Assembly (NCBI RefSeq): GCF_945859685.1
Contig: NC_079147.1
Coordinates: forward strand, 85,118,315 to 85,182,314
Direction of reading: 5' to 3'
Origin: Eupeodes corollae
Taxonomy: Eukaryota; Arthropoda; Insecta; Diptera; Syrphidae
DNA: 64,000 nucleotides
Both the position numbers and the translations under genes were made by a program. The notes under the pieces are model-generated. The model was not told where the DNA came from, did not search any database, and saw nothing but the letters and a program-made list of their open reading frames with translations. Below are positions 11,940-22,799 of this stretch, piece after piece. The stretch's first letter is position 1; each line of letters starts with the position of its first letter.

Positions 11940-13392
11940 GTTTAGTTTAGTTTATTAGTCAATCAAAAACTCTTACAGACTAAACATAACAATTTTTTAA
12001 ATATATGCGAAAAACAAGATTTAAATAAATTCATATAAAATTTAAATTTACAAATAGCGATAGTGAAAAGTTATTTAAATATTGAAATTTACAGATACAT
12101 ATTATATATTATTCAATAAAAATATAAAATTTTGTGTTTAAAAGCCTCTCTTGAGCAATTTTCAAAAAAATCTACTTTTTGACAAATTGAGTTTGCCGCC
12201 TTGATGCTACGAGATTTGGTTCATTATAACCATAATTTGTCCGATGAAATTGTACATACAATAAAACAGTGCAACGAGTATCTATTGGGGGAATATGAAA
12301 ACCAATTTTTTCTAACAGAAATGAGCATTCGATTCGAGATGTGAGAATGTCCCGAACAAACATAATTGAAAAGAACTTCCTGCGAGTATTAATCCCAATT
12401 AATAAACATCGACTACTGTAATTGGGAATTTCCAAATTCCAATTATGTTTGGAGATAGCATACCTTGTAAACCTTTTTTGCACTTTCTCGATTATAACTA
12501 CTGCCGTTAAATAATATGGGTTCCAAACCACAAAACAATACTCTAAGATCGACCTTACCATTGAGAAAAAAGACTGCGTAACGTAAAAATGTCTGAAAAT
12601 TCACGGGCATTTATTTTTTTGAACCCTAGCATAGAGCTCGATTTACTTACTGAAAAATCAATGTGCGATTTAAATGTTAATTTATCATCCAGGATAACAC
12701 CTAGATCTTTTTTTTAATGACTGGTTGCAGAGTTTTATCTTATCTTGCAAACCGTAGCTAAAATGAATGATATCTTTTTTCCTAGAGCAGGAAAGAACTT
12801 GGCATTTCGATACGTTCAAATGCAGAGAATTTTATTCACACCATTCGGAGAGTCTAGAAAAATCGTCTTGAAGAAGGATACAGTCTTGACAAGTATCTAT
12901 TTTTCTATAAAGCTTTAAGTCATCAGCATATAAAAGGCACTGAGAATTTGTAAAAATCTCTGAAATATCATTAATAAATAAAAGGAATAGCAGAGGGCCG
13001 ATGTGGCTACCTTGCGGAACTCCTGAAGGAACATGAATATAGTCTGAAAAAGAACTCTCAATTTATACAATCTGCACTCGATCTATTAAATAAGATTCTA
13101 TCCACTTAAGGAGGTTCAGGTGAAATCCTAGACATCCAAGTTTTTGAAGAAGAAGCTTGTGGCTTACTCTATCAAAGGCTTTAGCAAAGTCCGTAAAGAT
13201 AGTATCTGTTTGGGAGTTTTTCTCAAAGTTTGATAGAACATAATTGACAAAAATTGTAAGATTTGTTGAAGTAGACTTTCCTTTTATAAATCCGTGTTGG
13301 TGAATTGATATATGCTCACGCACAACGAAGAATATCTTGTCGGAAATTATTTTTTCGAAAGGCTTGGGTATAGTTGGGATTTTACAAATTGG
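11940..13392 (-). mobile_element. LINE relic, family B (RT and C-terminal part)
   Basis: The minus strand reads, 5' to 3': QHGFIKGKSTSTNL and TDFAKAFDRVSHKLL (motif A, 13323-13160), then QGSHIGPLLFLLF-like motif B near 13010 and a damaged YADD box near 12935. The C-terminal region is at 12561-12172 with RSILEYCFVVWNPYY and KVQKRFTRYAI. This pattern is typical of Jockey/CR1-like ORF2 proteins. Its 5' side is cut by, or abuts, the LINE starting at 13393. A related copy lies at 27150-29250. Confidence 0.8.
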
Positions 13393-14260
13393 TCTAGTTA
13401 GTTAGTTAGTTATAGAAACTTTATTTATAATATTTCAATTATATCTACAATAAATTTCATAGTTTAATATGGTTTGGCTCAAAGCCGTCTACCAGAATGA
13501 CATTATAACAATATTATACATTTCTTACTAAAATAGAAAAATAAAATAAAATTTAAAAGTCGCCTTCGACTATTCGGGTTCTATAATTCAGTAGCATCGT
13601 TGTGTATTTATACAATTTCTCCCAACCAAGACTTCCATTCAAAATACATAAAACTTCACTCATAGTCATTATGGATTTACCGAAGAATCTGACTCGAAAT
13701 TCATTTAGAATCGGGCATCTTCTCTTTCCTTGAGGTTGCAAATATCGCACAAAATAGGTAGGTCCGGACGATGTGGAATGTAGTTAAGGTTGATCATTTC
13801 CCCTCTTACTTTAAATATCGTATACTTACCATTGAAAGCGGTAATCTGTTTAAGAAGTAGGAGCTTCCTTGTAAGTTGTAGTCGAGCTGGCTATATATCG
13901 TCCTATACTGAGAAGATTGAGCTTCCAAGGTATAACCACTGTAAGCTGAGCGCGCTACACCACCCAGTAAATTTTGAAACATGTTTCTCAGAATAGTGGG
14001 TCCGATACCTGGTTGAATCTGTAACCTTTCTCCACCATCAACGCCTATTTCTTCCCATTTTTTGACGAGGTTGCCTCTTAAAGTAATTATCGACTTGAGG
14101 ATCAATTTGGATAGTCTTGTTTCATCCATCTCCAGCAGCTTCATTATATAATCGAAGTGTAATTTTAGCGTATTTAAGGGTATGTCTCCCGCAGAAGCGA
14201 ACTCAGAACTCATGTAAATGTATTTGAATGTATTAGTGAAAGATCGTTACTCTCTTCATT
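13393..14260 (-). mobile_element. 5'-truncated LINE of the 5944-9540 family
   Basis: The 3' end on the minus strand is a (TTAG)n tail at 13393-13410. Upstream are ORF2 C-terminal frames: 13806-14213 (KSIITLRGNLVKKWEEIG, LNRLPLSMVSI) and 13553-13750 (GKRRCPILNEFRVRFFGKS). This is the thumb/tail region also seen at 1864-2160 and 6194-6480. No RT core is present, so it is strongly 5' truncated. It joins family B sequence at 13392 and may have inserted into it. Confidence 0.7.
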
Positions 14261-14569
14261 ATCAAATTCAAAATTTGAATTTCCAATTACTCTAATTTGC
14301 CTCTTGATCTTTTTTGTCTCTCAGAGCGAGGGATATATTTCCGCACAAGCAGCCAATCAAAGAAATAAGAAATAGAACAATGTTGCATGATAAACCGGTT
14401 TTTTTTGTATGGCTAGTTAGGTAGATTTGTTGTTGTCTTTTTACTATGGTTCGAATTTTATAAAGCAAGTGGGTATTTTGCTATCGAAGGAGATGTTTTT
14501 TTCTTGAATTTCTTTTTTTGGTAGACATTTTCTAATTATTGAAAATACCTATTTTATTTTAATATTTTT
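14261..14569. other. no recognised feature
   Basis: AT-rich DNA between a truncated LINE and the satellite-bearing repeat. No coding signal is seen. Confidence 0.45.
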
Positions 14570-16379
14570 TAACTTCCCATTGGAAGTTATTGTAATGGGT
14601 CCGATTTGTCAAATTGAAAATTTTGACATTTCTCGACGTTTCAAGGTCGAAATAAAAGATTTTTAGAAAGATGTCTGTGCGTGCGTGTATACGTACGTCC
14701 GTACTTTCGCGACGTTTTTTTCGTCGTCCATAGCTCAAGAACCAGAAGAGATATCGACTTCAAATAAATTTTGTTACACAGATAATATGGCAGAAAGATG
14801 CAGAAAGGGCTCTCAAGAAAATTGTGTAGGTGGTTTTTTTACCATAGCAGTTTGAAAAAAAGGTGAAAATTTTGGTTAACCCTAAATATCTTACGAACCA
14901 AAAACGCTAGAGACTTGAATTAAATTTTATATAATATATTGTAACGTGATACAAAACAGGTATATTTTTTGAAAAAAATCAATATAACGGTTTTTTTTCT
15001 AAATCAAAAAAACTAAAAAAAAAAATTGTAACCTCCAAAATTTTACGACTGAAATATGATTCATCTCTAAAACAGTTTTGTGCAACGACGAATAATGTTT
15101 TTGACATCTGATAAAATTTTGAGAAAAATATAATTGACAGTTTTTTTTCAAATCAAATCAAATGGGGTGGCGCAACAGTCCGTTGTGAACCAGGGACAAA
15201 AAATAAAAACCTAAAAAAAATGTATAAAAGTTGGTAAAAATTGATTTTCGACTCAAATATCTTTTCAAAACTTTGAGATATTGGCTTTAATTTACTTTTA
15301 TCTTTCGAAACATCTTGTTGTCAACATTCAGTTAAAGTTTGAAAAAAATCGATTTGACAGTTTTTGTACAACAAATTAAAAACCGAAAAAAAAATTAACA
15401 AAAGTTCGCAAAAAATGATTTTCGACTCGAATATCTTTTAAAAGCTTTGAAATAATAGGTTTTAACTAATTTTTTCTTATAAGAAATATTGTTTTCAACA
15501 TTAGGACAAATTTTGAGAAAAATCTAATTGAAAGTTTTTTTACAAAAAATAAAAACCTAGAAAAAAATTTATAAAAGTTGGTAAAAATTGATTTTCAACT
15601 TAAATATCTTTTCAAAACTTTGAGATATTGGCTTTAATTTACTTTTATCTTTCGAAACATCTTGTTGTCAACATTCAGTTAAAGTTTGAAAAAAATCGAT
15701 TTGACAGTTTTTGTACAAAAAATTAAAAACCGAAAAAAAAATTAACAAAAGTTCGCAAAAAATGATTTTCGACTCGAATATCTTTTAAAAGCTTTAAAAT
15801 AATAGGTTTTAACTAATTCTATCTCATAAGAAATATTGTTTTCAACATTAGGACAAATTTTGAGAAAAATCTAATTGACAGTTTTTTTTACAAAAAATAA
15901 AAACCTAGAAAAAAATTTATAAAAGTTGGTAAAAATTGATTTTCGACTCAAATATCTCTTCAAAAATTTTAAATATTGGCTTCAAACTAATTTTATCTTA
16001 TAAGAAATATTGTTTTCAACATTTGGTAAAATTTTAAAAAAAATTCTAATAGACAGTTTTCTTACAAAAAATAAAACTCTAAAAAATAACAATACCTACT
16101 AAAACTTGGTAAAAATTTACTTTCGGCGCAAATAGCTTTTCAAAAATTAAAAATATTGGCTTCAAACTTATTTTATTTCACGGAAAATATTGTCTTCAAT
16201 ATTCAGTAATTTGTATATACAAATCCAACAGTCCGTTTTTTCATTAAAAAAAATCTACAGAAAATAGTACTCAAATTTGGTAAAAATTGGTACGAGCACA
16301 TATAGACAAACTTTGAAGCAAGACAAATCGACAGACGCGATGGGAAGTTATCAGTGTGGGTCGCATCCCAGCCTCTTTT
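14570..16379 (+). repeat. satellite-bearing interspersed repeat, copy 1 (about 7 tandem units)
   Basis: It begins with the perfect palindrome TAACTTCCCATTGGAAGTTA (14570-14589). A conserved non-coding block contains a short GTGCGTGC/TACGTACGTCC tract (about 14680-14715). From about 15100 there are roughly seven tandem units whose marker GACAG recurs every 173-176 bp (15136, 15356, 15703, 15877, 16052, with one copy mutated). The end block at 16330-16379 carries ATGGGAAGTTA, an 11-bp inverted match to the left end, and then GCATCCCAGCCTCTTTT. Alternating sub-types of unit suggest a dimeric repeat of about 347 bp. There is no coding capacity. Class by architecture: possibly a DINE-1/Helentron-associated element. 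Confidence 0.85.
15149..15195 (-). repeat. 47-bp fragment of the SINE/RTE 3' end inside a satellite unit
   Basis: The unit at this point is interrupted by a segment matching the 3' end of the SINE in minus orientation (GGTGGCGCAACAGTCCG and the following GTTGTGAACCAGGG), preceded by AAATC repeats that would be its tail. The unit resumes at ACAAAAAATAAAAACC. It looks like an extremely 5'-truncated retroinsertion of about 31 bp plus tail. Confidence 0.7.
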
Positions 16380-16384
16380 CATTT

Positions 16385-16990
16385 TTTCAATTAGTGCTTT
16401 AAATTCTTCGCTCTACACTTTTCAATTGATTTTCTTTGGAGTTGTGATCTAGGGGTGTGCTGGACATTGTAACACGTCGATCCGGTTTTTTGAAACCACG
16501 TTTTAATCGTATTGGACGTGTGCTTTGGGTCGTTGTGCTGCTGAAATATCCATTTCGGAGGCAACTGATCCTCAGCGTGTGGTAGCATTATATTTTGCAA
16601 AATGTCACGGTACATAAGACGATCCATTGTACCATCTTTTTGGTGAATCGGTCTCAGTCCACGCCCTGAAAAACATCCCCATACTATTACGGTACTGCGT
16701 CCGTGTTTCACAGAAGCTTTGGTGCCTCTTTGGCTGCTCTGCGAACACGACGGAAACCATCGGAACCCTTGAAATTGAATTTTTACCCGTCCAAAAAGAG
16801 TACGTTCCTGCCTTTTCTAGCGTTCCAGTTAATGTGGTCATGAGGAAATTTTAATTCGTCAGCTTGTTTTTGTTGGAAATAAAAAGTTTTTTACAGCTTT
16901 GAAAGATTTTAGTCCACCATCTCCGAATTGTTTCCGCAATTAAGTTCAGGTGGAGTTGGGTTCGTATTTATGTCAATAATATCGCATCTG
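16385..16990 (-). mobile_element. Tc1-type transposase relic
   Basis: The minus strand gives VIVWGCFSGRGLRPIH, GTMDRLMYRDILQNIMLPHAE and WIFQQHNDPKHTSNTIKTWF, which are hallmarks of Tc1 family transposases. In most relatives the box reads QQDNDPKHT, so the catalytic aspartate appears replaced by histidine. The following SPDLNPIENLW region is frameshifted (ending near 16430). Upstream frames (16605-16920) contain eroded SDESKF-like text and a piece resembling GLKSFKAVKKPL of the second helix-turn-helix. It is dead and truncated, with no inverted repeats recognised. Confidence 0.82.
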
Positions 16991-17039
16991 GCCAAACTTC
17001 ACCTAACCGGCTGACAGCAAGCTTGTACATGTCACAAGA

Positions 17040-17400
17040 CCTCTGTTTGCCAAAAACCATGAGTTTCACATGACTGCAACAAAGACTCTTCCCTTCTTGA
17101 TGTCGCTGTAACTTCGACTGTTATTGGGATTAAGGATAGTTCTAGTGTTGGGCACAGGGAGGCCCCCTCCAGAGACCTTTAACGCTTAGACGTGGAGTCT
17201 TTACTGGTACTTGCTGCAGCAAGAACTGTTTTCCGCCATTCAACGAAAGCGGTTTGTTGTGGTATCCCTCCAGCCTCCAATGATACACCAGAGGCCTTCA
17301 GGATTTTTGCAGCCTGCCGCCTTTGCTTATATAGACTTTTTTAAAAGTTTCTCGTTTTCATTTTTGTTCTTTTGTGAGAAAGGTGTACTCTCAGTAATAC
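17040..17400 (-). pseudogene. coding-like relic, possibly LINE ORF1 (gag-like)
   Basis: Minus-strand text from 17345 to 17070 stays open for long stretches: KQRRQAAKILKASGVSLEAG, IPQQTAFVEWRKTVLAAAST, then SKDSTSKR and LEGASLCPTLELSLIPITVE. Amino-acid usage is coding-like, but the family is not one I recognise with certainty. An ORF1 fragment of a LINE (LOA elements lie nearby) is a guess. There is no start or complete domain. Confidence 0.35.
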
Positions 17401-17744
17401 TGATAGGGCCATTGTTGACAGCCCTACCACTGTAGGAGATTGGTCCCACGAGTTTTAAAGAAAGGGAGGTCGATTTGTACAGAGATTCACATTATACAGA
17501 TAAGGCTAGTTAATCCTGAGATTGCCAGGTATCTGGATACTCAGTTAGAGACTGAGCTATTTTTTTTCGTCATTACAGTGTGAGAGGTGGGATGGGAATG
17601 GGCGGGGTAATGGCTGTGGAGGGGTAAAGCATATGAACGTCCTTTGATTAAATGACTCATCTGGAGAAAGTTCTCGATAAACATTGGCCTTACTCAGCTT
17701 CTACAACGGGACAAGTTCGACGCTCAAATAGAACTGCACTAGCA
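17401..17744. other. no recognised feature
   Basis: Moderately GC-rich for this window (17400-17640) but without a recognisable frame. It could be the untranslated part of the element represented at 17040-17400. Confidence 0.35.
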
Positions 17745-17935
17745 AAATAATACTTTTTTAACAAATCCACCAAGAGTAATTCATATCTTAAAAAGTGCCT
17801 TTTCAAATTTGTCGTTCAGATTCGGCATAAAAACTCTTTCTCTGAAATTACTCCCTCGCAAAGGAATGGTTGAAAGTTGTTATTCACTAGGTCCTAGTTC
17901 TCTTCGGACTGTTTGGCCACCTAATTTATTTATTT
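17745..17935 (+). repeat. SINE copy, 5' truncated
   Basis: It matches the non-tRNA body of the SINE family seen complete at 31279-31552: AAAAAGTGCCTTTTCAAATT, TTCAGATTCGGCATAAAAAC, GGAATGGTTGAAAGTTG, then the 3' end GGCCACCTAATTTATTTATT. The tRNA-like head with A and B boxes is missing or too eroded to see. The copy is old. Confidence 0.7.
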
Positions 17936-18153
17936 GTTAAACATTATACTTATATTTTTTTTTCTATATATTCCAAGAACTTGATATTATAACCTTAAGA
18001 CCATGGATTCGTAATAAGATCAAAGATTACCGTTTTGCTTCATCGTTATTTTAAGAATTGTATATGACAGGTGAAACTTACAACTAACGATCATTTTTCA
18101 AATAATAAGTCAGATATTGATGTAAAGCATTGTAGATTTGGAAAAAAAACACT

Positions 18154-19075
18154 TGGCGCTACAGTTCTTTGTGAACTAGGGCCTCACCCAATAACCTTCA
18201 CCATCTAGCTCGGTCCTTAGTTAGAAGTGTAGCTATTTGCGGACTCCAAGTTGGTTGAGGTCACTTTCGACTTGTGCTCATCACCTCATCCGCGGTATTA
18301 ATATACTTCGAAGACTTTCCGTGCCGGAGCATTGGTTTCCATGCGGTCTACGTGACCCAGCTCTCTCCGTCGTTGGACTCTTATCCTTTTAGCTAAGTCT
18401 ACATCGCTGTACATCCCGTAGAGCTCGTCGTTTCATCTTCTCCTCCACTTATCTTCTATGCTTACAGGACCACAGATCATGCTAAGAACTTTTCTCTCGA
18501 AATCACCTAAGGTCCTTTCATCCGCTTTTGCCATAGTCCATGTTCTGCATCATATAGTAGTACGGGGATGATGAGGATCTTGTATAGCTCCATTTTCGTC
18601 GCTCGAAAGAGGGCTTTGGTGCTTAATTGATTATTTTGCTGTCATTAACCGTTAAACCGCCTCTGTCTCAAAAGCCCTATATTGATATCACGCTGAGTTC
18701 TTCCGATTATGTCAATGTCATCAGCATATGCTAATAAGAGGACATTTTTTTTAAAGATAGTGCCACTACTGTTGACGTGGGAGCTCTGCATTATACTGTC
18801 AAGGAAGGACGATGTTAAAGAAATTGCATGACAGCGCATCACCTTGTCTTAAGCCTTTATTTACATCGAAAGGTTCTGTTAAGTTGTTTCAAACCTTTAT
18901 TTAGCAGCGCGAATTCTGCATGGTCATCTTGCACAAACGGACGAGTTTGACAGGTTTGCCAAAACTTGGCATGGCTGTATACAGTTCGTCTCTGTAGATG
19001 CTGTCATATGCGTCCTTAAAATCGATGAAAATATAGTTGGCGTCGATTTGATGTCGTTGGGTTTTTGGGAGAAAA
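18154..19075 (-). mobile_element. RTE-type LINE relic including the 3' end
   Basis: Minus-strand frames show LLAYADDIDIIGRTQRD (RT motif C, about 18740) and eroded text matching the RT at 33025-34071, extending to the segment before motif A near 19040. The 3' part (18540-18154) matches the C-terminal and UTR sequence starting at CCGGAGCATTGGTTTCCATG (18323), which is also found at 32950. The terminal 35 bases (18154-18186) resemble the 3' end of the local SINEs. Several frameshifts and internal losses are present. Confidence 0.82.
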
Positions 19076-20490
19076 ACACTACTTCATGAATTTATATAGC
19101 CTCAAAAAGCCTGATGATAAATAAGTGTTATATCTCAAAAACCTGACGTGGCAGATTTTGGTCCGAACTAAAGCAATCAAATCACATTTTTTAAAGAAAC
19201 CAAGTTCGTTTACGTGTACATAAAAGTGTTTCAGACATTTTCTTTATGAATATTTTAACATTTTGTGCAGCATATAAACTATCCTATCGCCCAAGGCATA
19301 CGTTTTATTCTGATCTGAATTTCTTTAATTTTACACAATCAACAACAATTTCTAATTGATTTTAAATGCTCATAATTAAAGTGCATTTAAGACTTTTTAA
19401 GCAGGACAACATTTGCATTTAATATTTGTATAAGCAATAAAAAGTCATGCTATGTTCAAAAGAATGCTAAATGTAAACCTCTTATACTCTTAGACCTCTC
19501 TGCCACCTACTTAAACTATGTTTAATTTTATACAAAACTGCATTCTCCAAAAGTACAAAAGGGTTAAACTCAACTAAAACACAATCAACAAAATAAAATA
19601 TGAAATGTTTCAGAAAGGCTAACAAATTATTCAAAATTTGCGTGAGGCTTCTTTTATGTCAATCTTACAAACATGTAGGTTTAGGGAAACCTCTGTTTTA
19701 TATGTTATACCTCTTTAATGATTATCCCTTTGTTCATATATAATTCCTTAAGTATAAAAGGATAAGTACCCACTTTCCAAAGGAATGTTCAAAGACTTGC
19801 ATGCTTCTAAAATATGACATACCTATTACCTACCCTACATGGGAGGACATAAAATTGAAAGTTTCTCTCTCAGTCTTTTCGATATTGTGACAGCAACTTT
19901 TATGCTCGTGCATACATAAATGGGTCTATAAAAATGGGGTAGCCGGCAACCCTTTTAGCTTTCAGCTTATACCTATAAGATATGACGGCGAATGCATAAA
20001 CATTTATCACCAACCGCAGCAGGAACCTAAATGTAGCAAGTGTAAAACATCCCTTAAAAACCGCATTGGCATATCAAATACCTACATATATGTAAATATT
20101 CTTCGTACATAGGTAGGCTACATACATTCGTTTATATTTATTCATATGGTACATATTTTATTTCAATAAAACAAGACATTTTTATTAGGTTTTGTTTTTA
20201 TGTTTTGTTTTGAACTGAAACTGATTCACCAGACAAAATAACATTTTTCTTAATTGCCTGTTTGCACTGAAACCTATTTGGCTCGATGTGGCGGCGGGGG
20301 TAGTGGTGGAGGTGGTGTCACGGCAATTGTATCTTGTGTGTACTTAAGCGGAAGCATGCACCAAACAAGGGGGATGATAATATTTGGCTTCACAAAACCT
20401 TGAATTATTGCAAACTAAATATGCACGTAATTATACAGTTGACTCCAACAAATTTGGTATACTCGTACTTTTTTTTCTTTTCTAAATGTT
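19076..20490. other. AT-rich stretch, no gene recognised
   Basis: No frame resembles a protein. A G-rich tract of GGC/GGT/GGA triplets sits at 20287-20326 and could form a G-quadruplex, but it lacks context. The remainder is ordinary intergenic-looking AT-rich DNA. Confidence 0.5.
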
Positions 20491-20494
20491 CTAT

Positions 20495-20775
20495 TCTATT
20501 CTGCAGGGTCAGATGGTAAAATACCAGCCGAACTACAAAGAGCCTCAGACATAGTTGAACCAATCCTTGAGCCAATTTTGAATATCTTTTTATATCTGGT
20601 CCATATTCCTTCGGCAAGGAGAGCAGTGAAAGTTGTTTTTATACCCAAAGCAGGAAAATGGTCGCAAGTCAACCCTAAAGATCAATGGCCTATAAGTCTA
20701 TCATCATTCCTTCTTAAGACCTTAGAAAGATTGATTGATGTCCATTTAAGGGCAAGTACAACTACAAAAAAAAAT
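20495..20775 (+). mobile_element. LOA-type LINE, first part of the reverse transcriptase
   Basis: The plus-strand frame reads GSDGKIPAELQRASDIVE, then KVVFIPKAGKWSQVNPKDQ and ISLSSFLLKTLERLIDVHL, the RT N-terminal region of LOA/R1-type LINEs. It stops at 20775, just before the SINE. The rest of the same protein resumes at 22800 (INSILGNSAARRFVS and onward), so this is the left half of one element broken by later insertions. Confidence 0.8.
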
Positions 20776-20777
20776 TA

Positions 20778-21070
20778 GTACCGGTATCATGATGGTTAGT
20801 GCGTTGAACTGTCATGCCAGAGGTCTTGGGGTCGATTCCTGCCTATGCCACCTACATTTTTTCCACTGGTACTGCCACTTACGAGGAAATGACAAATTTG
20901 CCCAGAATAATTCTTGTCATGAAAAGTGCATTCTTAAATTAGCCGTTTGGATTCGGCTTAAAACTTTAGGTTCTGACAACAGTGCTTGAACACAAGATTG
21001 TTTGAGAGTTGCATGTCATTAGACCCTAATTATCAAAGAACTCTTGCGCCACCCAATTTATTTTATTTAT
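20778..21070 (+). repeat. tRNA-derived SINE, full-length copy
   Basis: The head GTACCGGTATCATGATGGTTA corresponds to the tRNA-like head with the A-box region. GGGGTCGATTCC (about 20829-20840) is the B box. A body shared with the other copies (AATTAGCCGTTTGGATTCGG) follows, then the 3' end CTTGCGCCACCCAATTTATT. No clear target duplication is seen, partly because another LINE begins immediately after it. It lies inside the split LOA element. Confidence 0.85.
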
Positions 21071-21079
21071 TGATACTTG

Positions 21080-22797
21080 CCTGCTGTAAAGGAAATCACA
21101 TTAGTATATGATATATTCTTTATTTTTTTCAATGTAATTTTGTAAAAAGTTCATTAAAGAATACGGTCATGGCTTTTCTGCCGCCGTCTGCCTGAGTTTA
21201 CATTACAAAATAAACTAATAAAAATAAGAAAAAAGAAGGAAATATAATTGAAATTAATAAGTTTAAACAGAAATTTACAAAAAAGATTTTTAATGTTGTT
21301 AAGTTAATTTTAATTATTATAATTTCGGATATAAAGCGAAACTGTTTTTTTTTTAGGATTTGAAACATAAATAAAAAATGTCAATTTTAATGGTGATTCG
21401 AAACACAAAAAGTAATAATTTTAATGATTTAAAACAAAAAAGCATGCAGAGCATACGTGTTGAAACTATTACGGTACATTTGAGCATGTTTACAAAATTT
21501 GTACAATTTATACCAATCCCCGAGCACCATTTAATATTTCGTAAAGAATATTGATGGACAAAAAACTTTCTTGGAAATACAATCGCCGAATTCTTGCAAA
21601 ATTGGGCACACAGCTATAAAATGGTAAATATCTTCTAGTTCACTTCTGTTACACAGGTTACAAATTTGCTGCAAATCAAATCTATGGGGGATGAAATTAA
21701 GGTTGAGAATTTCCATCCTTGCTTTAAAAACTGTACTTATTAAATCGGCTGAGTTTTTAACATTAAAATAGCTTTCTTCCGAAGGTATTCGGTGATTTAT
21801 ATTACTATAAACAATTTCAAGTGTTGAACAAATATTACGTCATCTATTCTCAAGATGATAGTCGCAGAAAAATCATGCCACTTATGCAGATTTTGTTCAG
21901 TTATTAAAAAGCGATGTCATGAGATATAGCCAGCTGGTTCCATTCCCTGAAAGGTGATGATTTGTTTGCAATAGTCTAACCAATATCAATTCATGAAGAC
22001 TGGTATCACTTCTTTTCATCACTTCTCGTATAATAGTTTAAGGTAGCCTTAAGGTTACTTATATAGATTGGTGATAATCCTTTTTCGACATGAATCGCGT
22101 AGGTCAACGTGTAGTTTGACAAACGAAAGATGCGTTTAAGATAATGTCGTTGAACCAACTCAAACTCTTCGAACGGAGTAATCCCAAATGCTTGGATCAC
22201 ACAGCACATACAGGTGTTGAGTGTAGCATTAAAAACCTTGAATTTTGACGAATGGTCAATATCGGGATTTGCAAAAAAAAGTCGGCCACATTGAATTTGA
22301 ATTCAATGCTAATTTAGCTTCACTGCTTTTTTTTTTGCGTGCTTGGAAAAGTTTAAGTTATATGTAAACAGAACTCCTAGATACTCAAATTCACGTACAC
22401 ATTCAATCCGTTCGCTACCAATTCTCCAGGCTTCTTTAGGATCCCTTCTACATTGTCGGTTTTCAAATATCATTGCTTTTGTTTTTTGAACGTTAATTTT
22501 CAGATCCCATGTTTGACAGTACGACTGTAATTTATTAATTTGAAGTTGCAGTGAAAAAGGAGTCGGCTAGTTATACCAAATCGTTAGAATAGAGCAAAAC
22601 TTTGATGAGAGTTCCCGCAAAGATAATGCCACCCGGTAGAATATCAGAAATATCATCAATAAACAGAGCGAATATCAGAGGGCTCAAAATGCATCCTTGT
22701 GGAACGCCTGCCGTTGTTTCGAACCACTCTGACAGTTTAGATCCATCCCATACAGCTGCGTTTGAAGATTTAAGAAAATGAAAATATCGCACCAAAA
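21080..22797 (-). mobile_element. 5'-truncated LINE of the 5944-9540 family
   Basis: The minus strand carries RT motif B (ETTAGVPQGCILSPLIFALF) and eroded motif C (VLLYSNDL; the expected YADD is changed to YSND) at 22795-22571. Next comes the thumb region FEEFELVQRHYLKRIFRLSN at 22170-22110. The C-x2-C-x9-H-x4-C motif (CNLCNRS, IYHFIAVCP) is at 21665-21605. It is truncated just upstream of motif B at 22797, where LOA sequence on the opposite strand resumes, so this LINE inserted into the LOA element. Confidence 0.85.
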
Positions 22798-22799
22798 TC

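Noticed and set aside
20287..20326. G-rich GGC/GGT tract as a possible regulatory G-quadruplex or glycine-rich exon
   Set aside because: No flanking splice sites or open frame of useful length, and no gene nearby on either strand.
20480..20505. Acceptor-like TTCTATTCTATTCTGCAG before the LOA reverse transcriptase text
   Set aside because: The downstream frame is transposon RT that is interrupted 270 bases later, so a host exon is unlikely.
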